Assembly (NCBI RefSeq): GCF_000378085.1
Contig: NZ_KB899214.1
Location: 1-64,000 of the forward strand
Length of the DNA: 64,000 nt
Source: Hoylesella loescheii DSM 19665 = JCM 12249 = ATCC 15930
Lineage (GTDB): Bacteria; Bacteroidota; Bacteroidia; Bacteroidales; Bacteroidaceae
Direction of reading: 5' to 3'
The notes beneath the pieces were generated by a model. That model saw only the letters and a program-made list of their open reading frames with translations, was not told the DNA's origin and searched no databases. Both the position numbers and the translations under genes were made by a program. Numbering within the stretch: the first letter of the stretch is position 1; each line of letters begins with the position of its first letter. Below are positions 18,525-26,283 of this stretch, one piece after another.

Positions 18525-18576
18525 CAGTGGAAATAGTTCCTAAAAGGTTCGTTCCAATATTTTTTTTTGCCATATA

Positions 18577-18591
18577 GTTTATAATATAAAC
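18577..18591. promoter_or_regulatory. Operator-like dyad 2
   Basis: GTTTATAATATAAAC is a perfect dyad placed 80 bp after dyad 1; both are followed by CTTATTTAT. The likely ligand is the winged-helix protein of this operon. Confidence 0.65.
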
Positions 18592-18681
18592 TTATTTATT
18601 CGTTAATATATAGCTGCTCGGCCGAAGCTTGTTAGACGAAGATGGCGTTCAATAAATGTGTAACTTTAAAAATCATGAGTA

Positions 18682-19284
18682 ATGGAAGAGAAGAAAATTA
18701 CTGAGCAAGAGAGTTTAGAACTCATAGCTCGGATGATTGAGTCGACGAAAGAAAACCTCGAAGTAGGCCGCGGAAACCGATTTCTCTATTTTGGTTATTT
18801 CGCATTCGTTCTAAGTATAGTGGTGTTCGCCTGTGTTAAGTTAACCCATAACAATCAGTTTTCAGGACTGTGGTGGCTCATGTTTGTGTGTTGGGGCATT
18901 GTGTCGTGGAAGTCTAAAAAGCCAAGGGTGGTTACCTATACAGACCGTGCACTTAATAGCGTTTGGATGGTTGTGGGGTTGATGTTCTGCTTTTCTACTG
19001 TGTATTTGATGGCTTCAGCCTTCATTACCCGTAATACCGACATGTCGCTTATGATGCCCTTCTCACTCTTGTTTGTGAGTGTTGGTACCTCGATGACTGG
19101 CGTAATTGTTCGTAATCATGTCATAACCTATCTGCCATTGGTTTCTGCAATCGTCTCGTTCTACATGCTAAACAGCTTTCTATTTGGCCACCCTTGCGTG
19201 TGGTGGCATTTGCTTTTTGGTTTCGCTTCGGTGTTCAATATGATTATACCAGGCCATTTGCTTAACGTGAAAACGTGTAAATGA
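18682..19284 (+). CDS. Multi-pass membrane protein of a regulator-coupled pair
   Basis: Protein of 200 residues. The soluble start (ITEQESLELIARMIESTKEN) is followed by about five or six hydrophobic helices. No enzyme motif is visible. The stop overlaps the start of the winged-helix gene by four bases (ATGA at 19281), so the two are translationally coupled. This two-gene layout (membrane protein plus small winged-helix regulator) recurs in Bacteroidetes, where the role of the membrane partner is unknown. It may sense a membrane state or be the regulated output. Confidence 0.7.
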   Translation: MEEKKITEQESLELIARMIESTKENLEVGRGNRFLYFGYFAFVLSIVVFACVKLTHNNQFSGLWWLMFVCWGIVSWKSKKPRVVTYTDRALNSVWMVVGLMFCFSTVYLMASAFITRNTDMSLMMPFSLLFVSVGTSMTGVIVRNHVITYLPLVSAIVSFYMLNSFLFGHPCVWWHLLFGFASVFNMIIPGHLLNVKTCK

Positions 19285-19568
19285 TGTTCAGAGAGTTAGA
19301 CCCGTTGTTGCATTCGCAACTTCGACTGGCCGTAGTCTCTTTGCTCGTGGGACTTGATGAGGCCGACTTCGTTTACTTGAAAGAGAAAACCGAAGCCACG
19401 GCGGGTAATCTGAGTGTGCAGATAGACAAGTTAAGCCAAGCAGGATATATTGAAGTGGAGAAGGGCTTTGAAGGCAAACGCCCACGAACGGTTTGCCGAA
19501 TAACCGCCCAAGGACGAACGGCTTTTGCCGAATATGTTGACGCATTGAAAGATTATATACGTAAGTAA
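19281..19568 (+). CDS. Winged-helix transcriptional regulator
   Basis: Protein of 95 residues that is almost entirely one winged helix: helices HSQLRLAVVSLLV and FVYLKEKTEATAGNLSVQIDKLSQAGYI (recognition helix), then the wing VEKGFEGKRPRTVCRIT and a dimerisation helix FAEYVDALKDYI. It fits the HTH_34-type winged-helix domain related to MarR/PadR. It overlaps the previous gene by four bases. The paired GTTTATA dyads in front of the operon are the obvious candidate binding sites, implying autoregulation. That link is inferred, not shown. Confidence 0.85.
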   Translation: MMFRELDPLLHSQLRLAVVSLLVGLDEADFVYLKEKTEATAGNLSVQIDKLSQAGYIEVEKGFEGKRPRTVCRITAQGRTAFAEYVDALKDYIRK

Positions 19569-19588
19569 CAGTCACATAAGATAAAAAA

Positions 19589-19634
19589 TGCAAGTTGCAT
19601 GGCATTGTCTAGGCCATCAACTTGCACTTTTTTT
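19589..19634 (+). terminator. Terminator of the winged-helix operon
   Basis: TGCAAGTTG (19589-19597) pairs with CAACTTGCA (19618-19626), with an inner GGC/GCC pair, and is followed by seven Ts. Confidence 0.8.
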
Positions 19635-19726
19635 ATAGGCGATAATTGTTCTTCTCGCCATAGATTAACATCACCTTAGTGTCAATTTCACATTTTGTTC
19701 AATACGCTTTTCAGCGGCATTGATGC

Positions 19727-20551
19727 TTATTCAGTGGTTCTGTCGCAGTTTTCAAGCGTCTTTTCCACGTATTTATCGAACGCTTTACTAACGTCGAGCA
19801 TCCATCTTGGAAGCTTGTTTTTGGCGTCTTCCACCAGTTCTTCGGGCATATACTTATAATGTGCGTATGCAATTGGACCAGCGATGGCCGCAAGCGTGTC
19901 GGCATCTCCACCCAAAGCGATGGCCAGTTTGATGCAGTCTGCATAGTCGTTGCTTTCTAAAAAGCAAATCAACGCTGCTGGAACGGTTTCTTGGCATGTT
20001 TCGTCGAAGCGATAATTGCGCTGAATTTCCTTGTACGAACGTCCTGTCCATTGTGGATAGTAGACATCTAACACATTTTCGCGGATAAAGGTTTTGTCCT
20101 TATTTTCCTTGCCATAGAATATGGCTAAGGCTGTGGCCACGGCTCCTTTTATACCCTCGGGATGGTTGTGGGTTGGCATGGCGGTGCGTGTGGCTAGGTC
20201 TATGCACTCGCTAGGTGTCATTGCCATAAATCCCGCAGCCGATACGCGCATGGCGCTACCATTGCCAAACGAATTGTAGGCTGGTGTAACTTGGGGTAGA
20301 TGTATCCATTGATTGAAACGCCCGCCATAGCCTCGCCCCTTCTCCATGCGGCATCTTGACCAAAGCGTAGTGGCCATGTCGGTGCTGTTTAGCAACGCTT
20401 CGGCGCACGCGAAGGTGCAAACCGTGTCGTCGGTATATGTGCTATGGGATGTCAGAAGTTGCACATCATCGTAATTCTTTGTGCGATTGTCAAATTCGTA
20501 AGGCATGCCGGCGATGTCGCCAACAGCTGCACTGATAAGTAGGTCTTTCAT
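19727..20551 (-). CDS. ADP-ribosylglycohydrolase family protein
   Basis: Protein of 274 residues of the DraG/ARH fold. Metal-binding motifs are present in order: GDIAGMPYE near the start, TYTDDTVC (about 38-45), and GGDADTLAAIAG in the last third. Members cleave ADP-ribose from modified proteins, nucleic acids or small molecules using a Mg2+ pair. It lies next to, and on the same strand as, a Nudix regulator of the type known to sense ADP-ribose. A shared role in ADP-ribose or NAD metabolism is therefore plausible. The gap between the two (257 bp) contains octamer arrays, so they may not be one transcript. Confidence 0.88.
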   Translation of the reverse strand: MKDLLISAAVGDIAGMPYEFDNRTKNYDDVQLLTSHSTYTDDTVCTFACAEALLNSTDMATTLWSRCRMEKGRGYGGRFNQWIHLPQVTPAYNSFGNGSAMRVSAAGFMAMTPSECIDLATRTAMPTHNHPEGIKGAVATALAIFYGKENKDKTFIRENVLDVYYPQWTGRSYKEIQRNYRFDETCQETVPAALICFLESNDYADCIKLAIALGGDADTLAAIAGPIAYAHYKYMPEELVEDAKNKLPRWMLDVSKAFDKYVEKTLENCDRTTE

Positions 20552-20575
20552 TTCGTTTGGTTTATTATTGATTTG

Positions 20576-20614
20576 AGTATGTGAGTTTTTAGTTTAAGCG
20601 TTTATGAGTTTTAG
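20576..20614 (+). repeat. Five-unit octamer array (AGTTTATG-like)
   Basis: Units AGTATGTG, AGTTTTT, AGTTTAAG, CGTTTATG and AGTTTTAG run on the plus strand just upstream of the glycohydrolase start. They face the array at 20722-20801. Confidence 0.55.
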
Positions 20615-20721
20615 CGAGGGCACGATTGAATGATGAGCATTCTAAGTTATGGCTTTTGAAGGATGAAGAGGCAGAAGAAGTCATATACTCACAAATTTAT
20701 GAATTTATCGACCCCTATAAT

Positions 20722-20801
20722 CCTAAACTTATGAATTCATAAACTTGTGATCACACGAACCCACAAGCTTGCCAACCCACGAACTGATAAACTCACAAAC
20801 T
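20722..20801 (-). repeat. Ten-unit octamer tandem array after the Nudix gene
   Basis: Read on the minus strand, ten units follow each other with no gap: AGTTTGTG, AGTTTATC, AGTTCGTG, GGTTGGCA, AGCTTGTG, GGTTCGTG, TGATCACA, AGTTTATG, AATTCATA, AGTTTAGG. The array starts eight bases past the gene's stop codon. Confidence 0.7.
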
Positions 20802-20808
20802 TAAATGA

Positions 20809-21501
20809 TTAAAATTCTAGTCTAAATCCCTTCTGTTTTAAATCATCGTAACTTTCTTTATTAAACCGGTAGAGACGTGCTTCGCGTTTTGGGGTAGGTC
20901 TTACGGTCTCGTCGAGTGGCGTTAGGATGTTGAAATGGAGCATTTTTTTCGAGAAGTTGCCACGGTCGAAATGCACATCAAGAATGGCTTCGTAGAGATT
21001 TTGTAGCTGTCGCATGGTGAACTTCTCGGGTAGTAACTCGAATCCAATGGGTTGAAAATGGATGCGTTCGCGCAGACGTTTCAGCGCATCGCGAAGTATC
21101 ACATCGTGGTCGAAAGCCAGCTGCGGCACTTCGTCTATGGCAAACCATTGCGCCTTATTGGCATCATCACCAGCTTCCACCTCTTGTATGCGCACCAGCG
21201 CGAAGAAAGCTACTGTGATAACCCTTTCGCGTGGATCGCGGTTAGGGTCGCTGTATGTATGAAACTGTTGCACATAAGTTCCCTTCAATGCGGTTTCTTC
21301 TTCCAGTTCGCGAAGCGCACCTTCCTCGCACGATTCGTCCATCTTAACGAACCCGCCAGGGAATGCCCATCTGCCTTTGTATGGCTCAAGACCGCGCTCA
21401 ACGAGCAAAACTTTGAGTTTTCCACCATCAAAACCGAAGATAACACAATCGGTTGTAACCGATGGGTGTGGGTATTTGTACGAATACTTTTTCTCTTCCA
21501 T
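20809..21501 (-). CDS. Nudix-domain transcriptional regulator, NrtR-like
   Basis: Protein of 230 residues with an N-terminal Nudix domain and a C-terminal winged helix (ending RLYRFNKESYDDLKQKGFRLEF region, about 200-230). The Nudix box is G50-x5-E56-x7-R64-E-L-E-E-E-T-A-L. Only the last Gly is changed to Ala, so hydrolase activity may be retained, unlike many NrtR repressors in which the box is broken. NrtR-type proteins regulate NAD or sugar genes and respond to ADP-ribose or related ligands. Two operator-like dyads flank its promoter. The neighbouring ADP-ribosylglycohydrolase supports an ADP-ribose link. Confidence 0.82.
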   Translation of the reverse strand: MEEKKYSYKYPHPSVTTDCVIFGFDGGKLKVLLVERGLEPYKGRWAFPGGFVKMDESCEEGALRELEEETALKGTYVQQFHTYSDPNRDPRERVITVAFFALVRIQEVEAGDDANKAQWFAIDEVPQLAFDHDVILRDALKRLRERIHFQPIGFELLPEKFTMRQLQNLYEAILDVHFDRGNFSKKMLHFNILTPLDETVRPTPKREARLYRFNKESYDDLKQKGFRLEF

Positions 21502-21512
21502 AAACGTATCTT

Positions 21513-21527
21513 GTGTAAAAATTACAC
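21513..21527. promoter_or_regulatory. Operator-like dyad O1 of the Nudix regulator
   Basis: GTGTAAAAATTACAC is a perfect 6-bp inverted repeat with a 3-base centre, 11 bp before the gene start and next to the -7 box. Confidence 0.6.
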
Positions 21528-21529
21528 CG

Positions 21530-21537
21530 TAAAGTTA
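21530..21537 (-). promoter_or_regulatory. -7-like box of the Nudix regulator
   Basis: Minus strand TAACTTTA, one base off TAnnTTTG, lying between O1 and O2. Confidence 0.4.
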
Positions 21538-21567
21538 CGCTTTTGTTTTCGTCTAACCAAATAAATG

Positions 21568-21582
21568 ATGTATAATTTACAC
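21568..21582. promoter_or_regulatory. Operator-like dyad O2 of the Nudix regulator
   Basis: ATGTATAATTTACAC matches O1 at 12 of 15 positions, 55 bp away. Confidence 0.5.
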
Positions 21583-21609
21583 GAGATAAGAAAAAAGACA
21601 TAAAATAAT

Positions 21610-22159
21610 TACGCAAGTTTGGGATAAGAGATGTTCTCTATGTCAACTGACATGTAGCGCTAGTTGGCGAGACTGCTACTCGTTTTTTATCTAATCTTGC
21701 TCAAGAAGGCATCGTATCTTATCCCCAATTCACGTAGCGTTTGACACTTGCTTGGCATTAACTAGGCGGTTCATTCCACAGCCTACCATCGCCACCAATT
21801 CACTCTTCCTACCTCCAAACGCCATTTTTCACACCTCACTTGATAAACCCTAGTAGTGAGCTTTTTCAGTTCTCGCCTTGTTACAGCTAAGTTGGACTCC
21901 TGTTCCAGATAAGTTGGAACAGCGTTCCAATTCAACTGGAACAGCAGTCCAATTCAACTGGAACAGCGGTCCAAAACATGTTTAATACGGCGATTAATGT
22001 AATCAAGCATCATCAGGGCTTAGAAGGCGCATTTGCGGAGCTATGAAAATGCGAACAACAGAATGGCTAATTGGTGAGTTTGGGATAAGAAATCATGCTC
22101 TCTGAACAAGATTGGAAGGTAAATAAATGGCTTTCTTGCCAACTGGCACTACGCGACAG
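21610..22159 (-). mobile_element. 588-bp element, copy B, right end lost
   Basis: It starts with TACGCAAGTTTGGGATAA, the element's end sequence, and runs in the same orientation as copy A with the same internal landmarks (GCGCTAGTTGG, CACGTAGCGTTTGA, the 22-bp array at 21879-21966, ATCATCAGGGCTTAGAA). Similarity stops near GCGACAG (22153-22159), so about 36 bp including the right terminal repeat are missing or replaced. Confidence 0.7.
21879..21966. repeat. Four-unit 22-bp dyad array in copy B
   Basis: Units start at 21879, 21901, 21923 and 21945. Two central units share the spacer ATTCAAC, so this copy is the most homogeneous. Confidence 0.8.
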
Positions 22160-22360
22160 AAGGCATTCCCAAAAAGTGGTAACACAGCAGGTGTTTTTTT
22201 ATTGAGTTTTAATAATATGGCTGTTGTTGGAGAAAAGAAATGTGGTTTGTTTGTAAGGAACATTTGTCTTAGTGGAAGAGGATGTGCTTGTTCCCAGTGT
22301 TATAGTACTTAGAAAAGTGCTTTTTCTCGTGAAAAGGTGCGAAATGAGCAGGTTTTTACT

Positions 22361-22368
22361 TATATTTG
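22361..22368 (+). promoter_or_regulatory. -7 box of the NusG paralogue
   Basis: TATATTTG; its position rules out the TTG at 22366 as a start codon and points to the ATG at 22387. Confidence 0.6.
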
Positions 22369-22386
22369 CAACTTAAAAGCACTGAT

Positions 22387-23001
22387 ATGCACTGCACGCA
22401 AACGATAGGAAAAGAGAGTAATGGATTGTTTGATCCAGACGAATTGCCGTCGCCACAAGAAATGGCAGAAGACGGTAAGCCGTGGTGTGCCGTGCGTTTG
22501 TTTTCGCTACGGCTGAACGAAGCGCTTTCTTACTTTGCCAATGCAGGTCTAACGTGCTTCGTACCGATGGAGTGGAGTGAGAAGAAAACGAATGAAAATG
22601 ATGGTAAACCTGTTTTTAAGCCTGTTGTTTTCAACCTTGTGTTCGTTAAGAAAGACCAGGACGAGGCGGCTTTGCGACACATCTTCACCAACGCCCGCTT
22701 TAAACTTTCGGTGATAAAGAAAGATAAGGTGACAGGCACTTACTACGAAATACCATCTAAGCAGATGCTCGACTTCATGTTGATGTGCAGTCCTGAAATT
22801 GAGATGCGTAAGTTTTTGTCGGCTACAGAGGCCAAACTGAAGAGTGGTACGCCCGTGATGGTGAAGCACGGACCGCTAAAAGGACTTACAGGAAGATTGG
22901 TGCGCAGCAGCAAGAAGTATTTTTTGCTGAAAGAAGTGCCCGAAATGGGCGTGATGATTAAGGTTAGCCGATGGTGTTGTGTGCCCATCGAGCAAGAATA
23001 A
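22387..23001 (+). CDS. UpxY-like NusG paralogue (transcription antiterminator)
   Basis: About 204 residues. The N-terminal NGN-like domain begins KPWCAVRLFSLRLNEALSYF and a C-terminal KOW motif reads VMVKHGPLKGLTGRLV. UpxY proteins bind RNA polymerase and let it read through the leader of capsule operons in Bacteroides. Here no capsule genes follow; the next genes are mgtC-like, a nitroreductase and housekeeping genes. It may be a displaced or differently used paralogue. I start at 22387 because the promoter box covers any earlier start. Confidence 0.8.
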   Translation: MHCTQTIGKESNGLFDPDELPSPQEMAEDGKPWCAVRLFSLRLNEALSYFANAGLTCFVPMEWSEKKTNENDGKPVFKPVVFNLVFVKKDQDEAALRHIFTNARFKLSVIKKDKVTGTYYEIPSKQMLDFMLMCSPEIEMRKFLSATEAKLKSGTPVMVKHGPLKGLTGRLVRSSKKYFLLKEVPEMGVMIKVSRWCCVPIEQE

Positions 23002-23014
23002 AAGGAAAACGATT

Positions 23015-23683
23015 ATGGACTTTGATTTTGCACTTAGGATTTTCATCGCTGGTATGTTGGGCGGTGCTATTGGGCTAGAACGCGAATATCGTGCGAAAGA
23101 GGCCGGGTTTAGAACCCACTTTTTGGTGTCGCTGGGCAGTGCTCTCTTCATGATATTGTCGCACTCGGGCTTTGATTTCATTTTGCAAGATGGCAACAAT
23201 GTGTCGCTCGACCCATCGCGTATCGCCTCGCAGGTGGTGACTGGAATAGGCTTTATAGGTGCGGGCATCATTATTTTTCAGAAGCAAGTGGTGCACGGAC
23301 TAACCACCGCAGCAGGTCTTTGGGTTACATCGGCCATCGGTTTGACGTGTGGTTCGGGTATGTATGTCTTGGCCACTTCGGCCACGGTGATGGTGCTTAT
23401 CTGCCTAGAAGCCCTGCATTTGATATTGCGCAAGATAGGAACACGCCACATTGTGCTAACCATTTCGGCACCAACGCGCAACGATATCAAAGCTGTGCTG
23501 CACGACATGAAGGCTAAGAACATCAATATCGTTAGCTACGAGATGCAAGAAAAGGCTGTGGGCGAGGGTAAACACTTGCTAGTGGCAACCATCGCCTTGA
23601 AACTTAAAAAGAAAGTTTATGATAACTATCTGCTCCAATTCATGGAGGAATACGAGGGAGTGGACATCAACAAGATAGAATAA
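23015..23683 (+). CDS. MgtC/SapB-family membrane protein
   Basis: About 222 residues. Four or five N-terminal helices carry the family motif GGAIGLEREYRAKEAGFRTH and VVTGIGFIGAGIIIF. A C-terminal ACT-like cytosolic domain follows (about 140-222). MgtC proteins help cells survive low magnesium or acid and modulate F-type ATPase in Salmonella; the role here is not known. The start at 23015 follows AAGGAAAA and gives the usual N-terminus (MDFDFALRIF). It lies 13 bp after the NusG paralogue and 12 bp before the nitroreductase, so all are likely co-transcribed. Confidence 0.88.
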   Translation: MDFDFALRIFIAGMLGGAIGLEREYRAKEAGFRTHFLVSLGSALFMILSHSGFDFILQDGNNVSLDPSRIASQVVTGIGFIGAGIIIFQKQVVHGLTTAAGLWVTSAIGLTCGSGMYVLATSATVMVLICLEALHLILRKIGTRHIVLTISAPTRNDIKAVLHDMKAKNINIVSYEMQEKAVGEGKHLLVATIALKLKKKVYDNYLLQFMEEYEGVDINKIE

Positions 23684-23695
23684 GGAGAAGAAACG

Positions 23696-24223
23696 ATGAA
23701 TAGTTTTGCCGACTTGATGCACAGCAGACGCAGTTGCCGCAAGTTTACCGATGAGAAAATAGATGCCGATGCCTTGAGCATGGTACTGAATGCCGCCCTC
23801 CTTTCGCCTTCGGCCAAAAATAGAAGGTCGTGGCATTTTGTGGTTGTGGAAGACAAGGCCACACTTGAAAAACTGTCGGAATGTAAGGAATCGGGTGCGG
23901 CTTTGCTGAGAGATGCAGCCGTGGCTGTGGTTGTTGTGGGTAATGTTACCGAGAACGACTGCTGGATTGAAGACTGTTCGATAGCGACTTTATCCATGCA
24001 GTTACAGGCTGAAGACTTGGGATTGGGCAGCTGTTGGGTGCAGGTGCGTAATCGCGGTCTGAATAGTGGCGAGCGCGGAACAGACATTGTACGCGGTATT
24101 TTGAACATACCCGAGGGGCTTGATACGCTTTGCATCCTTGCGTTGGGGCATAAGGCGAACGAATTGCCAATGAAAAACGACGATGATGCGCGCTGGGAAC
24201 AGGTGCATGTGGGCAGTTTCTAA
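23696..24223 (+). CDS. Nitroreductase-family FMN oxidoreductase
   Basis: Protein of 175 residues. The family start FADLMHSRRSCRKFTDEKID supplies the FMN-phosphate-binding Arg residues. SPSAKNRRSWHFVVVED and QAEDLGLGSCWVQVR are also typical. Such enzymes reduce nitroaromatics, quinones or flavins using NAD(P)H; the true substrate cannot be read. It is in a tight plus-strand cluster (6 bp to the next gene). Confidence 0.85.
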   Translation: MNSFADLMHSRRSCRKFTDEKIDADALSMVLNAALLSPSAKNRRSWHFVVVEDKATLEKLSECKESGAALLRDAAVAVVVVGNVTENDCWIEDCSIATLSMQLQAEDLGLGSCWVQVRNRGLNSGERGTDIVRGILNIPEGLDTLCILALGHKANELPMKNDDDARWEQVHVGSF

Positions 24224-24229
24224 CAGGGT

Positions 24230-25018
24230 ATGGGCAAGATTCAAGACATAAAAATCGTACTGCTTGGGGCGGGGAACCTTGCCACTAGTCTTGGCATAGC
24301 TTTGCAACAGGCTGGATTTAACGTGTTGCAGGTGTATAGCCGAACACAGATGGCTGCCGAAACGTTGGCTGCGCGATTGGGCGCAACGGCCACGCACGGT
24401 CTAGAAAGTCTTTCTGCCGATGCCGATGTGTACTTATTGGCCTTGAAAGACGATGCTTTGGCAAGTGTGCTTCCGCAAGTTTGTCGGCTGAATCCTCATG
24501 CCGTGTATGCTCATACGGCAGGAAGTGTGCCCATGAACGTGTTTGAAGGTTTGGCCAAAAACTATGGTGTATTTTATCCCTTGCAAACATTTTCGAAACA
24601 AAAGCCGATGGATTTCGCTTCCATACCTTGCTTGATAGAGGGGGCAAACGAGTTTTCGGAAGACGTTTTGCTGCAAATTGCGCGGGCTTTGAGCCACGAT
24701 GTGCGCTTAACTACTAGTGCCGACCGTCGCGTAGTTCATTTGGCGGCAGTGTTTGGTTGCAATTTCGTGAACCTATGCTATTCGCTTGCCAACGAAACGC
24801 TGAAGCGTAGAGGACTGGACTTTGAATTGCTGTTGCCGCTGATAGACGAAACGGCAGCCAAGGTGCATCGCTTATCGCCGAAGGAAGCACAAACTGGGCC
24901 TGCGGTTAGAATGGATAAGGCGGTAATGGAACGGCAAATGAGCCTTATCGACGATGCCGAAGAACGTCGACTTTACGAGCTAATGAGTGAAATGATACAT
25001 AAGCTGGCAAATACATAA
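24230..25018 (+). CDS. Rossmann-fold and DUF2520 protein
   Basis: Protein of 262 residues. A Rossmann nucleotide-binding start (IVLLGAGNLATSLGIALQQAGF, with GxGNLA) is followed by the DUF2520 helical domain (HLAAVFGCNFVNLCYSLAN..LLPLIDETAAKV). It resembles ketopantoate or F420-type reductases in fold. In Bacteroidetes it is commonly found just before kdsC and maf, as here. The reaction is unknown. It ends 4 bp before kdsC. Confidence 0.85.
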   Translation: MGKIQDIKIVLLGAGNLATSLGIALQQAGFNVLQVYSRTQMAAETLAARLGATATHGLESLSADADVYLLALKDDALASVLPQVCRLNPHAVYAHTAGSVPMNVFEGLAKNYGVFYPLQTFSKQKPMDFASIPCLIEGANEFSEDVLLQIARALSHDVRLTTSADRRVVHLAAVFGCNFVNLCYSLANETLKRRGLDFELLLPLIDETAAKVHRLSPKEAQTGPAVRMDKAVMERQMSLIDDAEERRLYELMSEMIHKLANT

Positions 25019-25022
25019 CACA

Positions 25023-25541
25023 ATGATAAACTATGACTTACAACGTATACGCGCCATTGTCTTCGATGTAGACGGCGTGCTTTCGGCATCTACCATCACG
25101 CTTTCTGCCGATGGCGAACCACTGCGTACAGTGAATATCAAGGATGGTTATGCCATTCAGTTTGCCCAAAAGGTGGGTTTGCGCATCTGCATCATCACTG
25201 GCGGCGACACCAAAGCCGTGCGTAAGCGGTTTGAAGGACTTGGTGTTGAAGACATTTACATGAAGGCTGGCGTGAAGTTGCTGGCTTATGAGGACTTTAA
25301 AACGCGTTATGGCTATGCAGACGATGAGCTGATGTTTGTTGGTGACGATATTCCCGACTACGAGGTGATGTCTCGTTGTGGTTGCGCATGCTGTCCGGCC
25401 GACGCTTGCGACGACATTAAGTCTATCAGTCGTTATGTGGCCACATGCGCAGGCGGTATGGGTTGCGGCCGAGAAGTTATCGAGCAAACCCTGCGCGCAA
25501 AGGGATTGTGGATGAAAGACGCAAAGGCCTTTGGCTGGTAA
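25023..25541 (+). CDS. kdsC: KdsC-like HAD phosphatase (KDO 8-phosphate phosphatase)
   Basis: Protein of 172 residues, the usual KdsC length without a cap domain. The catalytic loop FDVDGVLS carries Asp15 (nucleophile) and Asp17. IITGG is motif II, and GDDIPDYE (from about 107) gives the metal-binding acids. It would dephosphorylate KDO 8-phosphate for lipopolysaccharide core synthesis. Close relatives act on other sugar phosphates, so the substrate is likely but not certain. It is coupled to the upstream DUF2520 gene and followed 22 bp later by maf. Confidence 0.85.
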   Translation: MINYDLQRIRAIVFDVDGVLSASTITLSADGEPLRTVNIKDGYAIQFAQKVGLRICIITGGDTKAVRKRFEGLGVEDIYMKAGVKLLAYEDFKTRYGYADDELMFVGDDIPDYEVMSRCGCACCPADACDDIKSISRYVATCAGGMGCGREVIEQTLRAKGLWMKDAKAFGW

Positions 25542-25563
25542 ACAGTGAATAAGTACGAAAAAG

Positions 25564-26157
25564 ATGAAACACAGATTGGTTTTGGCGAGCAATTCGCCGA
25601 GAAGAAAAGAATTATTGCGTGGCTTAGGCATCGATTTTGAGGTGCGACTGATAGGTGACATTGACGAGAGTTATCCCAACGACTTGCCCGCAAACGAAGT
25701 TCCTGTGCACATTTCGAAAGCGAAGGCTGCAGCATACATGGACACTATGACCGAGAATGAGGTGATATTGACTGCCGATACTGTTGTGGTGTGCGATGGT
25801 GAGATACTGGGTAAGCCGCATGATGCCGAAGATGCACGCCGTATGTTGGGCTTGTTGAGTGGCAAAAGCCATGAGGTGATAACGGGTGTTACATTGTCTA
25901 CGCTTCAATGGCAACGTAGTTTCGCCGTAACAACGGTGGTTTGGTTTAAGGAATTAAGTGCCGACGAAATTAGCTTTTATGTAGACAACTATCGCCCCTT
26001 TGACAAGGCTGGAGCGTATGGTATTCAAGAGTGGATTGGATATGTAGGCGTTCAGCGCATCGAAGGTAGCTACTTCAACGTGATGGGCTTACCCGTGCAG
26101 CGCATTTACGAAGAATTGAAGGGGTATTTCGACTTTCTACATCCCTTCGAAGTGTAA
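25564..26157 (+). CDS. maf: Maf-family nucleotide pyrophosphatase
   Basis: Protein of 197 residues. The Maf start LASNSPRRKELLRGLGIDFE, with the substrate-binding SPRR, is clear. TADTVVVCDGEILGKPHDAEDA and GKSHEVITGV carry the catalytic acid and base. KAGAYGIQEW is also conserved. Maf proteins hydrolyse non-canonical or UTP/dTTP nucleotides and have been linked to septum formation. It is the last gene of the 22387-26157 cluster. An octamer array begins at its stop codon. Confidence 0.92.
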   Translation: MKHRLVLASNSPRRKELLRGLGIDFEVRLIGDIDESYPNDLPANEVPVHISKAKAAAYMDTMTENEVILTADTVVVCDGEILGKPHDAEDARRMLGLLSGKSHEVITGVTLSTLQWQRSFAVTTVVWFKELSADEISFYVDNYRPFDKAGAYGIQEWIGYVGVQRIEGSYFNVMGLPVQRIYEELKGYFDFLHPFEV

Positions 26158-26221
26158 GTTCGTGGGGTTGGTAAGTTGATGAGTGCATGAGTTGGTGAGT
26201 TGGAAGGCTCATGAGTTGGTG
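26157..26221 (+). repeat. Octamer tandem array after maf
   Basis: Units AGTTCGTG, GGGTTGGTA, AGTTGATG, AGTGCATG, AGTTGGTG, AGTTGGAA, GGCTCATG and AGTTGGTG follow in phase, with one 9-mer. Same consensus and same sense-strand, 3'-of-gene position as the array at 20722-20801. Confidence 0.65.
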
Positions 26222-26283
26222 TTTTGACTAACTTATAGCCGATTGAGTTAACGGGTTAAAGAGTATTGTTTTTTTTGTCCGTT

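Larger units (their letters stand above)
18242..18681. other. Gap holding the promoter and paired operators of the 18682 operon
   Basis: The left part (18242-18480) shows nothing I can assign beyond the likely MATE promoter. The right part contains the two GTTTATA dyads and a -7 box described separately. Confidence 0.6.

Noticed and set aside
22366..22386. TTG start of the NusG paralogue at 22366
   Set aside because: It falls inside the -7 promoter box; the ATG at 22387 is the first usable start.
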